A stretch of 64,000 nucleotides of DNA from the NCBI RefSeq assembly GCF_041381155.1, contig NC_091142.1, positions 21,662,362 through 21,726,361 of the forward strand, in the 5' to 3' direction. Numbering within the stretch: position 1 is the first letter of the stretch; every line of letters begins with the position of its first letter. This stretch comes from Argopecten irradians. Its lineage: Eukaryota > Mollusca > Bivalvia > Pectinida > Pectinidae. Under the pieces are notes generated by a model. That model was given only the letters and a program-made list of their open reading frames with translations, ran no database searches and was not told where the DNA came from. Positions 1-11,282 of the stretch are shown one piece after another. The position numbers and the translations under genes are program-made.

Positions 1-679
1 GGGGTCACTATCTGTAATGTATCAGAAACACTAGAAGTATTTCATAAAACCATAAGATTTCAAATACTGTATCAAGAGGATCAATATTTAGAACACACTT
101 GTACCTCTTAGCTCTCATGGCATTTGATTTTATAAATAAGAGGTTTAAAATTGCAGAGTTAAGAATCAGACACCAGACAAGTTAAACCTCCAGATATGAT
201 ATTTTTACGCCTCATGATTAAAACGGGTAGTATTGGACACAACATTTTGTGGCATTTCGCAGTGGATCAGAGAAAAATTTTCACCAAAATATTTTACAAT
301 GCACATGCAGATAAAATGATATCTTACAATTTCTTTTAAGGTTTGAGTGCATGATTACTGAGAAATACCTTGTTGATTTAAGTTTTTTTTACCAGAGATG
401 TACAATGAGGCAAGAATTTAATGTAATTTTTATGACTTTGTTTAAGTTATTTTTTTAAATTGTTAGAAGCAGTTGCAGTAAAAAGTGGAAGTTTTTTTTA
501 AACATTGAAGCGGTATGTTGGTATTAAAAGTGGTAGACTTCTGTGTAAACTGATAGAGTTAACATGTACAGTATGCTGCACCTTCACCACTTATTTTTTA
601 ATTAGTGAATGTATAGATATAGATATATATTTATAGATGTATTGTACATTACAATTTTGATAATTCTATGGAGTGTTAC
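1..679. other. AT-rich intron or downstream DNA of the TMCO6-like gene
   Basis: No exon with usable splice sites was seen here. The gene must continue further left, because the last visible exon (776-680) ends in a GTAACA donor and not in a stop. Confidence 0.5.
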
Positions 680-3600
680 CTGAAACATGTGAGGATTAGT
701 GGACACAAGTTGGACAAGGATGTCGACAATCTGTGTGAGGATGCCCAATCTCACTATCTCTTCTGTAAATTTGCCACTGTCAAAAAAATCAAACATGTAC
801 ACACCTTTGTCACTAAACATGATAACAATTTATACATAACAATGATATGATTTTACAATGTAAGAGGAGACCTACAGAGTAATTATAACACATTTGGTTT
901 AGTTTATTAAGTTAAATGTCCTGTTAACAGTCAGGGTCATTTAGGACCGCCTCTTACGCATGTGTGCAAATTGCAGTTATAGATGTGAATGACTATCTTT
1001 TGGGAGGCTGTGGTATATCAATGTTGTGTCTCCTTTTAATAGTGGAACTCTTGCCCTTTTCATAGTGCTATCATGAAACATGCAGTCAAATGCAGCGAAC
1101 AAGCAGTGCATTGTACTACAGACAACGGGCGAACCAGTCGTCCCACTGTCTTTTTGCTGAGCGCTAAGCAGAAACTACCAATTTTATAACAGTATGTACT
1201 ATGATAATAATAAGAACAAGTAGGCTATTTGTAGGAGAAGATGAAATCAGCACTAATTTAAAAAGATATAAATGCAATCTTGATGCATATAAATTATGCC
1301 TAATTTCCATGTATCGTTGGTGAAATTGAAGCATGAAGATGCCTATTGATAATAGCAGATATTTTTTTTTATTCTTTCAATAGAAGGCATTAAAGTTAGT
1401 GTATAATTCACAATACAGCCTTACCTTGCAGCTAGATAAGTAAGGACCCACGAGACTTCAGTCAGGATGCCTTCATTCTCCGCTGTGTTCCTAAGGTGTG
1501 TTTGCAGTAAGGGCAACGCCTTTGCCTCTACTATCTCACTACAAATAACATAGGTGTTGACTAAGTGAAACTAGAAATACAGTCTAACCTGTCTATACCA
1601 CTCATGGGCCAGAGGGAAAGTGGTCTTTATAGTCAGGTGGTCTTTATACACAGGTTGGATTGTGTTGAAAGATGTCATTTGAGATCCTGAGAAACTGGTC
1701 ATATTAAGCAGGTGGTCTTTATACAGAGGTGGTCACAAAGGCAGGTTTTAATGTGCTAGTAAATCAAGTATCCTATATGTTTGAAAGCAACAACAATGGG
1801 GTCAAAAAATGTCTAATGTGATATCCGATAATATTTGTGCATGACTGTTGGGACGTAACTCTCTAATTCTGATGCTGAAATGACGTTAGTCCGGGATATT
1901 ACCTTTTAGCATCATTCCATCACCAATATAAATAATAGTCCCGTACAAACTTTATCAGGTATATACATGGTATGCGAATGAGTCACATTCAAATTCCTTC
2001 TTAATTCAAACACTTAATTTGGCATATGGATGAGGTTTAAATTGATAAATGTTTGTAAACAATTAAGCAAAAGAAAGGCCTTATTAAATTGTGATACTTA
2101 AAGTTTAATGTGGAATTTTTTTTTTTTTATTTCTGCACATAGATATTTATAAGACTATAACCTGATCTATATAGTTAATACTTGTGATTTCATTTTTATG
2201 TATTATTAGTTATCTCCCTTATAATTACCTGGCTATGTCTTGGCATTCCTTCACCAAATTAGACAAGGCAAATGAAGCAGACTGAACAACTGATGGATGG
2301 GGTGACTAAACAAACAAAAAATTTAATTTTCAACATTAGAATATGACATCATTTCAATAGCAAAACTTAATATTTCTTTTTTAGGAAACCAAGAATCACA
2401 AGATATCATTTGTCAGGCCTATTCTGATTTTCATATTACGTAATTTAAGTCCATTTGGAAACAGAATTTTATTTAGAATTGAACTCATTCACCTCTGATA
2501 ATTCATAATGAACTGTTCCAGGTTTTGAATCAGAAGAGCTCAAATGTGTCTTCAGGGGTGAACATGTCAAAGGATAGCTTTACCTGCAGTAGTTGAACCA
2601 AGGGGAGGACAACTCCCTGGGCATGGATAAGTGTTCGACTTTCCTTACTGTCTCCAGCTAAGTTTCCTAAAGCCCAAGCACTCTGGTCCTGAAAAAAAGT
2701 TCAGATCAAAGTACTGAAAGTACTGCAGACGAAAACAATTAATTTGCAAATAATGGTGATCACTAAAAGAGGCATACCTGTGTAAAATTTGGTCATATAT
2801 CATCTATTTTTTTTCTTTACATTTTTTTTTGGTGGTGGTGGGGGGGTGTTGGATGGGGGGGGGGGGGGTGTGTGTCCTGCAGTTAATTTCTAATTTAAGA
2901 TTGAGTAATATATCAATATAATCAGTATATAAGTTTTTAATTATTTGTTGTCTTTTTATATAATTAAAAATAAATAAATCATAATTTAATCTCACCTGTA
3001 TAACAGGTATTACACTGCTAAGGTAAGTAACCAGGTAAGGTGCCACATGTTTAGCGATGGCGATGGCATGTTCATGTGTCCCCGCGGATATGTTAGTGAT
3101 ACACCAGGCTGCCTCCTGTTGGAGTTCAACATCCTGGCCAGTATACACACCTACCAGCCAGCTCAGAGAGTTGTCTATGCTGCAATCATACAATCAGAAA
3201 TTTAAACATCTGTGATACGTTTATAAGGCCACCCTAAATTTGATACATGAATTGAATATACAGTAAAACCTGCCTTAGCGACCACCTCTGACCAAATGGT
3301 CAATTTTAACACAATTCAACCTGTGTTTCAATACCACCTGACTATAAAATCTATTTTTCCTTTGTCTCTTGAGTGATCTTTATAGACAGGTTTGACTGTA
3401 TATGTATACTTATTTTTTATCACTTATTAATCAAATTGAAACTCAAAACCACATTTTGAGGATGTCAGATCAATGCTCATTTTATGCAATCTGAACATAA
3501 TATAATTTCTGCATTGATGGCATGAACAACATGCAGTATTAAAAAATGATATATTAGAGCAATTTTTTTCGGCGAATTTCGCTAAAACTATTCGATTTTA

Positions 3601-6600
3601 TTTTTTAGAATTTCCCAAATATTTTATTCAAATAACCGGAGGTCATGTAAAAGTCTATTCAAATACACAGAGTTGAAAAACAAAGATAAAGAAGGAAAAA
3701 ATCGGCACCGCAGAATTTTATGCAAATAACCGAAATATTCAAATAATCGTTATTCGATTATGTGGAGTCCTCTGTATAGCTACCACTGTACCAGACGACA
3801 GGCCTTTTATTTAAAATTGATGATCTTATGATCATGCTAGAAAAACAAAGGGAGCTAACTCTGTAATATGCAACCACTTATTACATCTAATCACTTGGTT
3901 TCTTAACTTACTTATTTGTGCTGCTACAATTTTACTTCAGGACATCTGTTGTTTATTTATTATAGATTGTCTCCAAGTTGATCATTCAGGAATATATATG
4001 ATATTAGATATGAAATGGTATATAACAACTACTGAAATTTGAGGAAATTACCTGAAGAAGACATCAATGTACACTGTCCCCTGAGAGAAAGCTTGCTTTA
4101 ATAGCTTTAGGTTTTCCAGACGATGATTTCCTGGTTTCTGGAGGCCAGTGGTGGCTTGTCTTACCTGAAATAGTATAACAGATGTAAGCATGATTGTATC
4201 TCCAGGTAACTATTAATAATGAATTAATAAGTAATTTTTTGTTTTAACTTAACTTAATGGTAACAATAAATATTTTGCATCATAGTTAATGATAGCAAAC
4301 ATGAGTAGTTAAAGCCATTTTACAGACACTTGAGGTATTACACTCACATACAAATATACACTCCCTTAGGGTATCTATTATCTGAGGATGAGTTAAATCA
4401 CATATTATATACGTTACTTGTACATTAATTTAATAAATGATTTTTAAACATATTCATAGAAGATCTTACAGAAGATGTATTTATTTAAAAAGTTTAATGA
4501 TTTAACAAGTTCGCATGATCAATTTAAAATTACATAGTTACGAATGTAAAAATCTATTTTTTTACATAACTACATTATATTAATTATGGATATATACTAG
4601 ACAAAAGTTTCAATCTCCCTTCCATATAAAAGTGGCGAAATCTAGCTCGGATATGTGACATCTCCATTTAACAATCAAGTGTTGCCCTATTTTAACTATG
4701 AGTGACACCATAATTACCTGTGATGTCACAAGTGTTATTATACATGTCTTATGATATTTAGGAGGCGACATGTGGCCGCATAAGACATGGCTGAATGGGC
4801 CAGTTAATGATGCTATCTGATAAACATGGATCTATAATATACCTAATTCAACAAAAATAACTCTACGGAAGATTTTTGCAAACTAAAATTTCCTGTTGAT
4901 CAGAGATTGGATACATAACTGCAATTTTAAAGTTATGTGGTGTAATTACCTATAACTATATATACTATTATACCAACCTCATCTTGAGAAACTTCAGCGC
5001 CAGCCTCTGTCTCTGTGATAAAGCGAAACCTCTTGGCACTGAGAACCTTATCCTTCTTCTCCTTTCTTAAGGCTTTTAACAAGAAGAAATTTCATAAACA
5101 CCATGTTTATATACATGAAGGAATTAAGAAAATGATTCCTCTGTTCCTATTGAAGCCAATACAAATATGGTTGAATCCTTATAAATTTGAGTAAACTCAG
5201 TGTACCATTGTTCAGTCACAATAACAATCTTTTTCGATTTCAGAGACTATAGATTGATGGTTTGAAAACAGTTTGTTGTTGAAATCAGGACTGGGTAGGA
5301 ATGATTATTGCCAGTGAAAAATAGGTCAACATCAAAGCATGCTACATAACGGTACCCAATAAGTTGTAAACCAACTTTCTTTTGCTGAGCTATTAATTTT
5401 CGCGATTTCCATTTCATTACAAGTTTGAGAAGATTAATATTCCTGGTTTTAACAATTAAATGATCAATCCTATTGATTTATAGATGGTACATATTTGTAT
5501 TAATTTGCATAATTAAATTTTTGCAAATCGTAAATCGAATGAGAATGATAGTTGGTTTACAGTATATAGATGCGGATGTACCCTATAGGTATCTTATTTA
5601 GTAAGTATTTGTGGGTTTTTTTAATCTCAGTTCATAGGCGTCTTGCCTGGTGTACATATACCCAGCACTCACATCAACGTTTAATAAACGTGCCTACTGG
5701 CTTATTTTGCTTGCAAGTGCAAGGCTTATTTTTTATCGTATAATTTCTGAAGTAGGCCTTCGACCATTACATGATTGAAATTGTAATTTTTAATGAAAAT
5801 TTACGACAGTTCTTCTTAATCTTCCATCCTTAAGAGCAAGGATTAGACATTCTGAAATTTATTAAGCATTACATTGATATTTCATTTGACTCATTAAGAC
5901 AAGTATTTGTGGGTTTTTTAATCTCAGTTCATAGGCGTCTTGCGTGGTGTTTTAATAGTAGTGTAATTATAATGAGACAGTGATGAGACCCCTCACGGTA
6001 CCGACACACAACTGTGAGCAATACACATAGTACAGGAATTCCTTCTTTGTGCGTACAGTCATTGACTGGAACCACTTAGAGGATAAGGTAGTATGTGCCC
6101 CAACAATGGAGGCTTTTAAACATGCCTGTAAGATCCTCTCTCTACCGTTGTGTTAAAACCGGAAACGGGTTCTACAACGTATCAAATATAGATAGATGAA
6201 TCCTTATCACTAATTAATCCTTGTCTGAAATACATATAAAATGTGCATGCCAGCTTACTTAACAGGTGACTGAGCATTGGTAGGATATTTTCTTTACATG
6301 ATTCAACTGCAAGTGTTCTCTATACAAGCATTTTACTGAGTACATACACCCAATGTGTCTTTGAAGTTTGTTTAAAAACGGAAATGACTTATAAAATGGT
6401 GACCTTTAAAATGACGTTATTAGATATTTTTTCCGAGTGTGTACAATAAACGGCGCCAATATAACGGGTTGTGGTAATGACCGAAATGTGCCGAAATGGA
6501 GTCGGAAATACCGAAATGTATATTTCGATCATTACCACAAGCGCAATAAAACAGCGACAAACAACATACGCAGCTTAAAAGTTGTTTTTTTATGAATAAA

Positions 6601-6700
6601 AACCAATTCTACATATCTTACCAATATCCTCATTTCTAGTCCGCTCTCTGATCGTCTTGACATCGTCTGCTTTGTGCTTGTATTGTGCCTTCCTATCCAT
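680..6700 (-). CDS. TMCO6: TMCO6-like armadillo-repeat protein, 5' eight exons (partial)
   Basis: Eight exons join in phase with GT/AG borders: 6700-6622 (ATG), 5072-4978, 4164-4052, 3179-2996, 2688-2584, 2305-2229, 1538-1425, 776-680. They give about 287 residues with no stop; the C-terminal part lies left of the window. Residues 1-50 are charged and basic (LRKEKKDKVLSAKR), matching the N-terminus of vertebrate TMCO6 (LRKARREQQLVSKR) and resembling an importin-beta-binding helix. From about residue 95 come armadillo helices (LQQEAAWCITNISAGTHEHA, DQSAWALGNLAGDSKESR, SASFALSNLVKECQD, SWVLTYLAASGKFTEEIVRL). The segment APYLVTYLSS matches ATSYLLTYLSS recalled from human TMCO6, favouring TMCO6 over a true importin alpha, although both share the fold. 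The exon 2 donor (GTTGGT) is weak but the phase fits. TMCO6 function is poorly known; a nuclear-transport-related scaffold is inference. Confidence 0.85.
898..1190 (-). repeat. SINE-like repeat, tail module plus body type B
   Basis: The left end (TGTCCTGTTAACAGTCAGGG) is the module shared by all SINE-like copies in this window. The body (CCTTTTCATAGTGCTAT, GGGCGAACCAGTCGTCC, GAGCGCTAAGCAG) is the same as at 62437-62765 and differs from the tRNA-headed body at 59862-60058. It lies in an intron of the TMCO6-like gene. Confidence 0.6.
1580..1756 (+). mobile_element. Short TIR element (MITE), TA-flanked, copy 1
   Basis: It starts CAGTCTAACCTGTCTATA after TA and ends near GGCAGGTTTTAATG. Inside are repeats of GGTGGTCTTTATA. 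It is an inverted relative of the copy at 3261-3398. TA flanks and CAGT termini suggest a Tc1/mariner or pogo-derived non-autonomous element. Confidence 0.5.
2829..2873. repeat. G-rich simple repeat
   Basis: GGT repeats pass into long G runs and then TG repeats. It sits in the intron just beyond the exon ending at 2996 and creates a long false open frame on the minus strand. Confidence 0.8.
3261..3398 (+). mobile_element. Short TIR element (MITE), TA target duplication, copy 2
   Basis: The left end CAGTAAAACCTGCCT and right end ACAGGTTTGACTG are inverted repeats directly flanked by TA on both sides, as expected for a mariner/pogo-type MITE. Same family as 1580-1756. It lies in an intron of the TMCO6-like gene. 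Confidence 0.6.
5590..5965 (+). repeat. Interspersed repeat, two partial copies
   Basis: A block reading AGTATTTGTGGG, AATCTCAGTTCATAGGCG, TCTTGC(C/G)TGGTGT occurs at about 5605-5655 and again at 5900-5952. The stretch 5800-5895 (TTCTTCTTAATCTTCC, CATTTGACTCATTAAGACAA) matches the reverse complement of the insertion at 16949-17361, so these belong to one family. Confidence 0.55.
5975..6195 (+). mobile_element. LINE 3' fragment (end of reverse-transcriptase ORF)
   Basis: Frame +1 from 6030 reads YRNSFFVRTVIDWNHLEDKV, then VCAPTMEAFKHACKILSLPL and a TAA. This 'NSFF-R-I-W-L' block is the usual C-terminal end of jockey/CR1-type LINE ORF2 proteins. The related LTVPTHNCEQYT text precedes it with one stop, so it is a 5'-truncated, decayed copy in intron 1 of the TMCO6-like gene. 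Confidence 0.65.
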
Positions 6701-7155
6701 AATATAATAAAAACAATCAAAATCTTGCACGATTCTCACCCTAGCCTTCTCCCATGTTTATTTTCTTCTTTGAAAAGATTATTTTGAGAGTGATCTCCCG
6801 TAAGCGTTATCTGTTTCCTGTATGCGGATGCTTGATTCACGGACTCTTTATACGAAATGATATTAGACTGTTGCATATTGTTTATATTGTTATTTTCTTT
6901 AAAACGAAACCAAATTTTAAAAACTTTATTTTCTGACTCACTGTCGAAAATATTGAGACGAAGATAGCGTATCTCTTATATTCATTTTCATAAATCATAC
7001 CTTGAGATCCTGAAACGAACGGTCCCGGAAGTTACAAAGCGCGCCATATTTGATAAATAGACTGTCAACATGTAAATCCAGTTCAACTCTAGACATCATG
7101 GCAACACATAAGAAGATATTTTCTAGATCTGTTTGATGTTATAGTGTATAGATAT
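6701..7155. promoter_or_regulatory. Putative divergent promoter between TMCO6-like gene and MND1
   Basis: The TMCO6-like start codon is at 6700 (minus) and the best candidate for the MND1 ATG-only exon is at 7156 (plus). The spacer holds the locally CpG-richer stretch AACGGTCCCGGAAGTTAC at about 7018, containing an ETS-type CCGGAAGT core, a common element of TATA-less housekeeping promoters. Transcription starts are not visible directly. Confidence 0.4.
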
Positions 7156-7158
7156 CAT
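7156..7158 (+). other. MND1: Candidate first coding exon of MND1 (ATG only)
   Basis: The next MND1 exon starts at 11283 in phase 0 with SKKKGL, exactly residue 2 onward of MND1 proteins, so exon 1 must end right after its ATG. At 7156 the sequence is ATG followed by GTAATG, an acceptable donor, next to the divergent promoter. ATG followed by GTAAAT at 7783-7785 is an alternative. Confidence 0.35.
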
Positions 7159-7241
7159 GGTAATGAATTTTTGAAAATGATTATATATAGGTCTGTCTTC
7201 TAAAAAAGTTGCATTTTGAATGTTTAAAAAAAAATAATTAA

Positions 7242-7362
7242 ATAGGCGTCTGCGTCTGGTTTGATGAAAATATAACAGTTAGGCCTAATAACCTACCCCT
7301 ACTATATGTTCATATAGTAGGGGTAGGATATTTTATTTTTCCAAAACCAGATGCAGCAGCCT
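7242..7362. mobile_element. Palindromic MITE, GGCGTCTGC family, copy 1
   Basis: The termini GGCGTCTGCGTCTGGTTT and CCAGATGCAGCAGCC are inverted, and the centre CCTACCCCTACTATA / TATAGTAGGGGTAGG is a second, tighter palindrome. The same element is at 21130-21228. The whole unit can fold on itself; it carries no coding sequence. Confidence 0.7.
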
Positions 7363-8924
7363 GTGGTTAGACTAGTTACAGTTGTAGAAGTCTGTTGAAT
7401 GAAAAAAGTTCAGTAAAGTATTTAATTCTTGAAATCTGAATACTGGCCAGTGGGCTAAGATTTTGTAACATAATCAAACCTTGGTGAAAAAATCTTAGTA
7501 AAAGTCTGTCAGAAAGTGATTCCTTTTCAGTAGCTAACAGATACACTGTACCAGATCTTAAAGGTAATAGATTTTTTTCTTGCACCTCTAAGATATAACA
7601 AAAGCCATCTATATTCTTGTTCAGAATGTGAAATCATCCCGTCTGTGGTATCCTGGTTCAAAGCCAATTAACCATTTCATCTTCGAATTCAGTCATTTCA
7701 CATAAAACTATAGATCCGTTATATCAAAGAAAAACGATGATCAATCGATACATTAATAATTAAAAACAACAAACAAATGTTGCATGGTAAATGACTAAAT
7801 GCACATATTTTCTATTGATTATCCGAAGCGTAAGAATTTGAGATCTAGAGTACGACATTCCATGGCATCCATGCACAGACTGTTGCATGAATGGTGTACA
7901 ATTCCACCAAAAATCACGTTAAGGTACCAGAGTTCGGACGAGATAGAAAAATCTAGCACAATATATCATGTGAGATTTCCCAGTCGGAGGTGCGAAAATA
8001 TGATATATAGATAGAAATGTTTTTGCATGGTCCCAATAACACATGCTTTAATTTTAAAAGAGAACGGCCAGCTTCTACATGTAAATGGATGAGACTGAAT
8101 ACACATACATAACTACAATGTACATCTGTCATTAAGCTAACAGGATGAGATGAGAAAATGTAAGAATTGGACAGAGGCTCAAAACCAGAACCTCCAAATG
8201 CTAGTACTAAGTATCCAGCTCAGATGAGCTACCCTCATCAGTCATGGTCACCAATGAGTGGCCAAGCCCAATTCTGCTATACATGGGCATCTACAGTTTT
8301 TGGTGATAAGTCTCCCTACATTGTGAGTCAATTTCTTGATATTGTTCTATATAGGTATAAAGATTCCTCCCTCTAGATCTAGTACATTGATAATCAACTA
8401 ATGTGCGGTAATTTAAAGATGATGGTGGGAAAGAAACATAAATAAACCCACAATATGAAAATTAACATTGGATTTATTTTATTCAAATTGTTCAGAAGAT
8501 GCTGATAAGTGAACAGCAGTTGTGATTTAGGGAAAATTCATTTGTTTGCATCTCCAGAAATACATTACTTCCTCATAAACAAAACAACATGAAGTTTTCG
8601 TCACTAGCGCCAGACATTTGGAAATCTGGACACACATGCAGTAGAATATGCACACAATCACAACTACTGTTCCAACTTCCGTCACTACTAGTACTACTGG
8701 TTAGGTCCCAGTAGTATTAACATTAATTAAGCTAATAAAATTTGGGAATATACAAAAAATTATCAATGTCATTTTACATTGAATTTCCCATTTTTTAAAA
8801 TCAAAGGTCGTTTTGGAAAGGCCTTTGAATTACTGGTCTGTCGCTCTGCATGTACCTAAAAGGAAATTGCCTTTAGTGCATCGCAAAGAAAGTTAAACAT
8901 ATCGCTATATATGTACATGTACAT

Positions 8925-9151
8925 GCAATTAAAACCTACTACACTCCCCCACCTTTCAAATGTGTTCACCCTCACACATAAACTAACCCAGGCTCTGTCT
9001 CCAAGAAAGCCTTTAATACTTCTTGAATCTACTTGGAGTAGTCTTATGCACCAAATAAATTAGGGCGAGAGTATAATACTTAATGCTGCCAGCCAGCTCA
9101 AACCCCAAACCCCTGACTTACTGCTCCGCCGCTCTATCGACGGAGCTAATA
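8925..9151 (-). mobile_element. tRNA-derived SINE
   Basis: On the minus strand the head reads TTAGCTCCGTCGATAGAGCG (A-box type, as in tRNA TAGCTCAGTNGGTAGAGCG), followed about 30 bases later by GGGTTTGAGCT (B-box type). The body continues through GGTGCATAAGACTACTCC and AAGTAGATTCAAGAAG. Internal polymerase III promoter plus non-coding body is the SINE structure. It lies in MND1 intron 1. Confidence 0.65.
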
Positions 9152-9654
9152 GAAAATTCCGTCTAGCATGAAGATTTACTATACTATGTACAGTTAAAAC
9201 CTACATTATCTGGGATTCTTTTTTCACACACATCAATGATCATTAACTTTGGTTTCAACTTTCAAGGTACATGTATGTAATTTGCACTGAACAAGCTTCC
9301 GATCAAGTGTTATTATTTTTCGGGATGATCTGAAATACTAGATGACTGCCATATTGAAAACACTACTTCTCAAGTTCCACCAGTGTGATTTAGCCTTGTC
9401 TGGAATTATCCTGACCATTAACTGTTATTTTTTATATCAATCTGAATTAAGATGATCACCACAACGGTCATAATGAAAAATTTATTTTAAAGTTCTTCTT
9501 CACCTTCAGTGCTGAAAATTTCTTTACAGAGCAAAAACATATTGCACTGTCTTTCCAAAGTGCAAGAGAGATTTCAGAGTCACAACCTTGGATCATACAT
9601 AATCTTTTCCTATTCAAATGGTGCCAAGGTGGCGGGAGATGAAATCATGGGGGA

Positions 9655-9990
9655 AGTCTCATATTTGAACCCCCCCCCCCCCCCCACCTACAGAGATTAT
9701 GCTTATGTACATTTTCTATCACAATTTACTGTACAATTTAGACAGTGGGTGCTAGAAATAACATACGCAAATGGCAAATTGAAGGCGCGATTTGTGTTTA
9801 TTAGGGTTGAGGTGACCCGATGGTTTGTATTTGTGATTTGCGATCGCCGAAGCAAAATTGTGTTTGGGGGTGCGGTCCCCCGAAATAAATATGATGCTTA
9901 TGAGTTTTCGATGCTTTGATGATTGCAAATGCCAGGCGCGAGATTCGTGTTGGGGGTCGGGGTCCCCGGAAAAAATTACGATAAAATAGA
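9655..9990. repeat. C-run plus imperfect tandem repeat
   Basis: A poly-C run at about 9668-9684 is followed by two diverged units containing GCGCGATTTGTGTTT / GGCGCGAGATTCGTGTT and GGGGTGCGGTCCCCCGAAA / GGGGTCGGGGTCCCCGGAAA. Similar text occurs at 37030-37075. The open frames over it are repeat artefacts. Confidence 0.5.
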
Positions 9991-10264
9991 TGAGTTTCGA
10001 TAAGTTATAATAAAGCATCTAACATGGAATTTTCGATTAAGTACTGCATTTAAGATAATTGTGTCGTCATAACTATGACCTACGAATTACGCTCACACAT
10101 CGGTACATTGTGTGTACAGAAAAAAATGAATTAATTGTCTCGCTAAGACATATAAACAAATTGATCTTTTAAGAGACATTTTTTAAATAGTACATAGAAT
10201 CCCTTGATGGACATTTTTAGTCTAGTTTGTGTGTATTGAATTTTTACTATTTAAGGTTTGACAT

Positions 10265-10525
10265 TATGTGCTTGAACCTTTTAGGAAATGCGCCGCGCAG
10301 CGGAAAATTTTCTAGAAATGAAGTACGAAAAATGTGCAGGAGGACCTTTTTTTCTTTCAAATAAGCTTTTTTAGAAAATTTCAGTCGGCGAAAATGGGGG
10401 GGCAAAAAGACATGTTTGCCCCCCGTCCTGCGGAACGGGGGGGGCAGTTGCCCCCCCTGCCCCCCGCTTCCTACGCCCCTGAATTATCAGATGACCGTTT
10501 AGGCCCTTGGGCCTCTTGTTTTTAT
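10265..10525. repeat. GC-rich interspersed repeat with GGGGGGC/GCCCCCC hairpin
   Basis: A strongly GC-rich island (10395-10475) of alternating runs such as TTTGCCCCCCGTCC and GGAACGGGGGGGGC can form hairpins. It ends TTTAGGCCCTTGGGCCTCTT, a terminus also seen near the end of the insertion at 29937-30869 (CTCTGGGCCTCTT). No protein is recognised. Confidence 0.45.
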
Positions 10526-10832
10526 AGAATTTAATTTCATCTGATCATGAATTAACCCCATGGCCATGCAGTGTCTCATAATTATTGGCTGAACATATGC
10601 TGAACCAGTGATGCTATTGGTGTATAAGTACATTTTGAATGGTTATGCCCAGGTATTTTGCCATAACAATATGTTCTTAGCAATGGCCATGATGAAAATG
10701 ATAATTGTACTTAACTTACTGCAGAGTTGTGTGATAATACATTACATTTTTTGGAATAGAATTCATTTTCCACCTTTTTTTCCAGTCAGCTAGTTTGTTC
10801 AGATCAGTATGTAGGGTTTTAGAATCTGTTTT

Positions 10833-10974
10833 GAATAAAGATGAAAATTCATCCATGACAAGCTCGGGACCTGAAGAAGCCCAATGTTTGGGGAAAACCG
10901 GCTGATGGAAGTATAACCATCATATCCTTTAAAGCTTGTTGTGATTGAATTTTCATCTTTATTCTACTCGCCCA
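10833..10974. mobile_element. Fold-back element, about 140 bp
   Basis: The termini GAATAAAGATGAAAATTCA and TGAATTTTCATCTTTATTC are perfect 19-bp inverted repeats. The interior has a GACCTGAAGAAGCCC / GGGGAAAACCGG motif often seen in repeat stem-loops. It lies just upstream of MND1 exon 2. Confidence 0.65.
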
Positions 10975-11282
10975 CTCAAATGCCTGGCATTACCTTGAGG
11001 TACATGTATCCAAGCTAAGATACCAGAACCAAGTATACCTCTTTGAGAAGTAAGAGTGTTGGATCAATATTTATTGATTTGTATTAATTGATGCAAGAAA
11101 TGTCCATTTTGAATTCACTGACCATATTTAAAATGATATGTTTCATTATGTTATGAATTTGAATGTTAAAATAATGGCAATAAATCATTGCGACAACAAT
11201 ATACTTCTCAGTTTCACAATCCAGGTTACAGTATCACGAGTCTATATTGGAATGAATCAATTTCTTTGATTTTTTATTTCAG

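Noticed and set aside
2804-2995. C-terminal extension of the exon frame at 2996-3179
   Set aside because: It crosses a GTGAGA donor and runs through simple repeat; the next exon (2688-2584) continues the protein in phase.
8167-8376. 69-aa plus-strand frame
   Set aside because: Low-complexity composition, no domain and no splice context; it lies in the presumed MND1 first intron.
9509-10018. 136-aa plus and 88-aa minus frames
   Set aside because: They run through a poly-C tract and a tandem repeat on both strands, with no domain.
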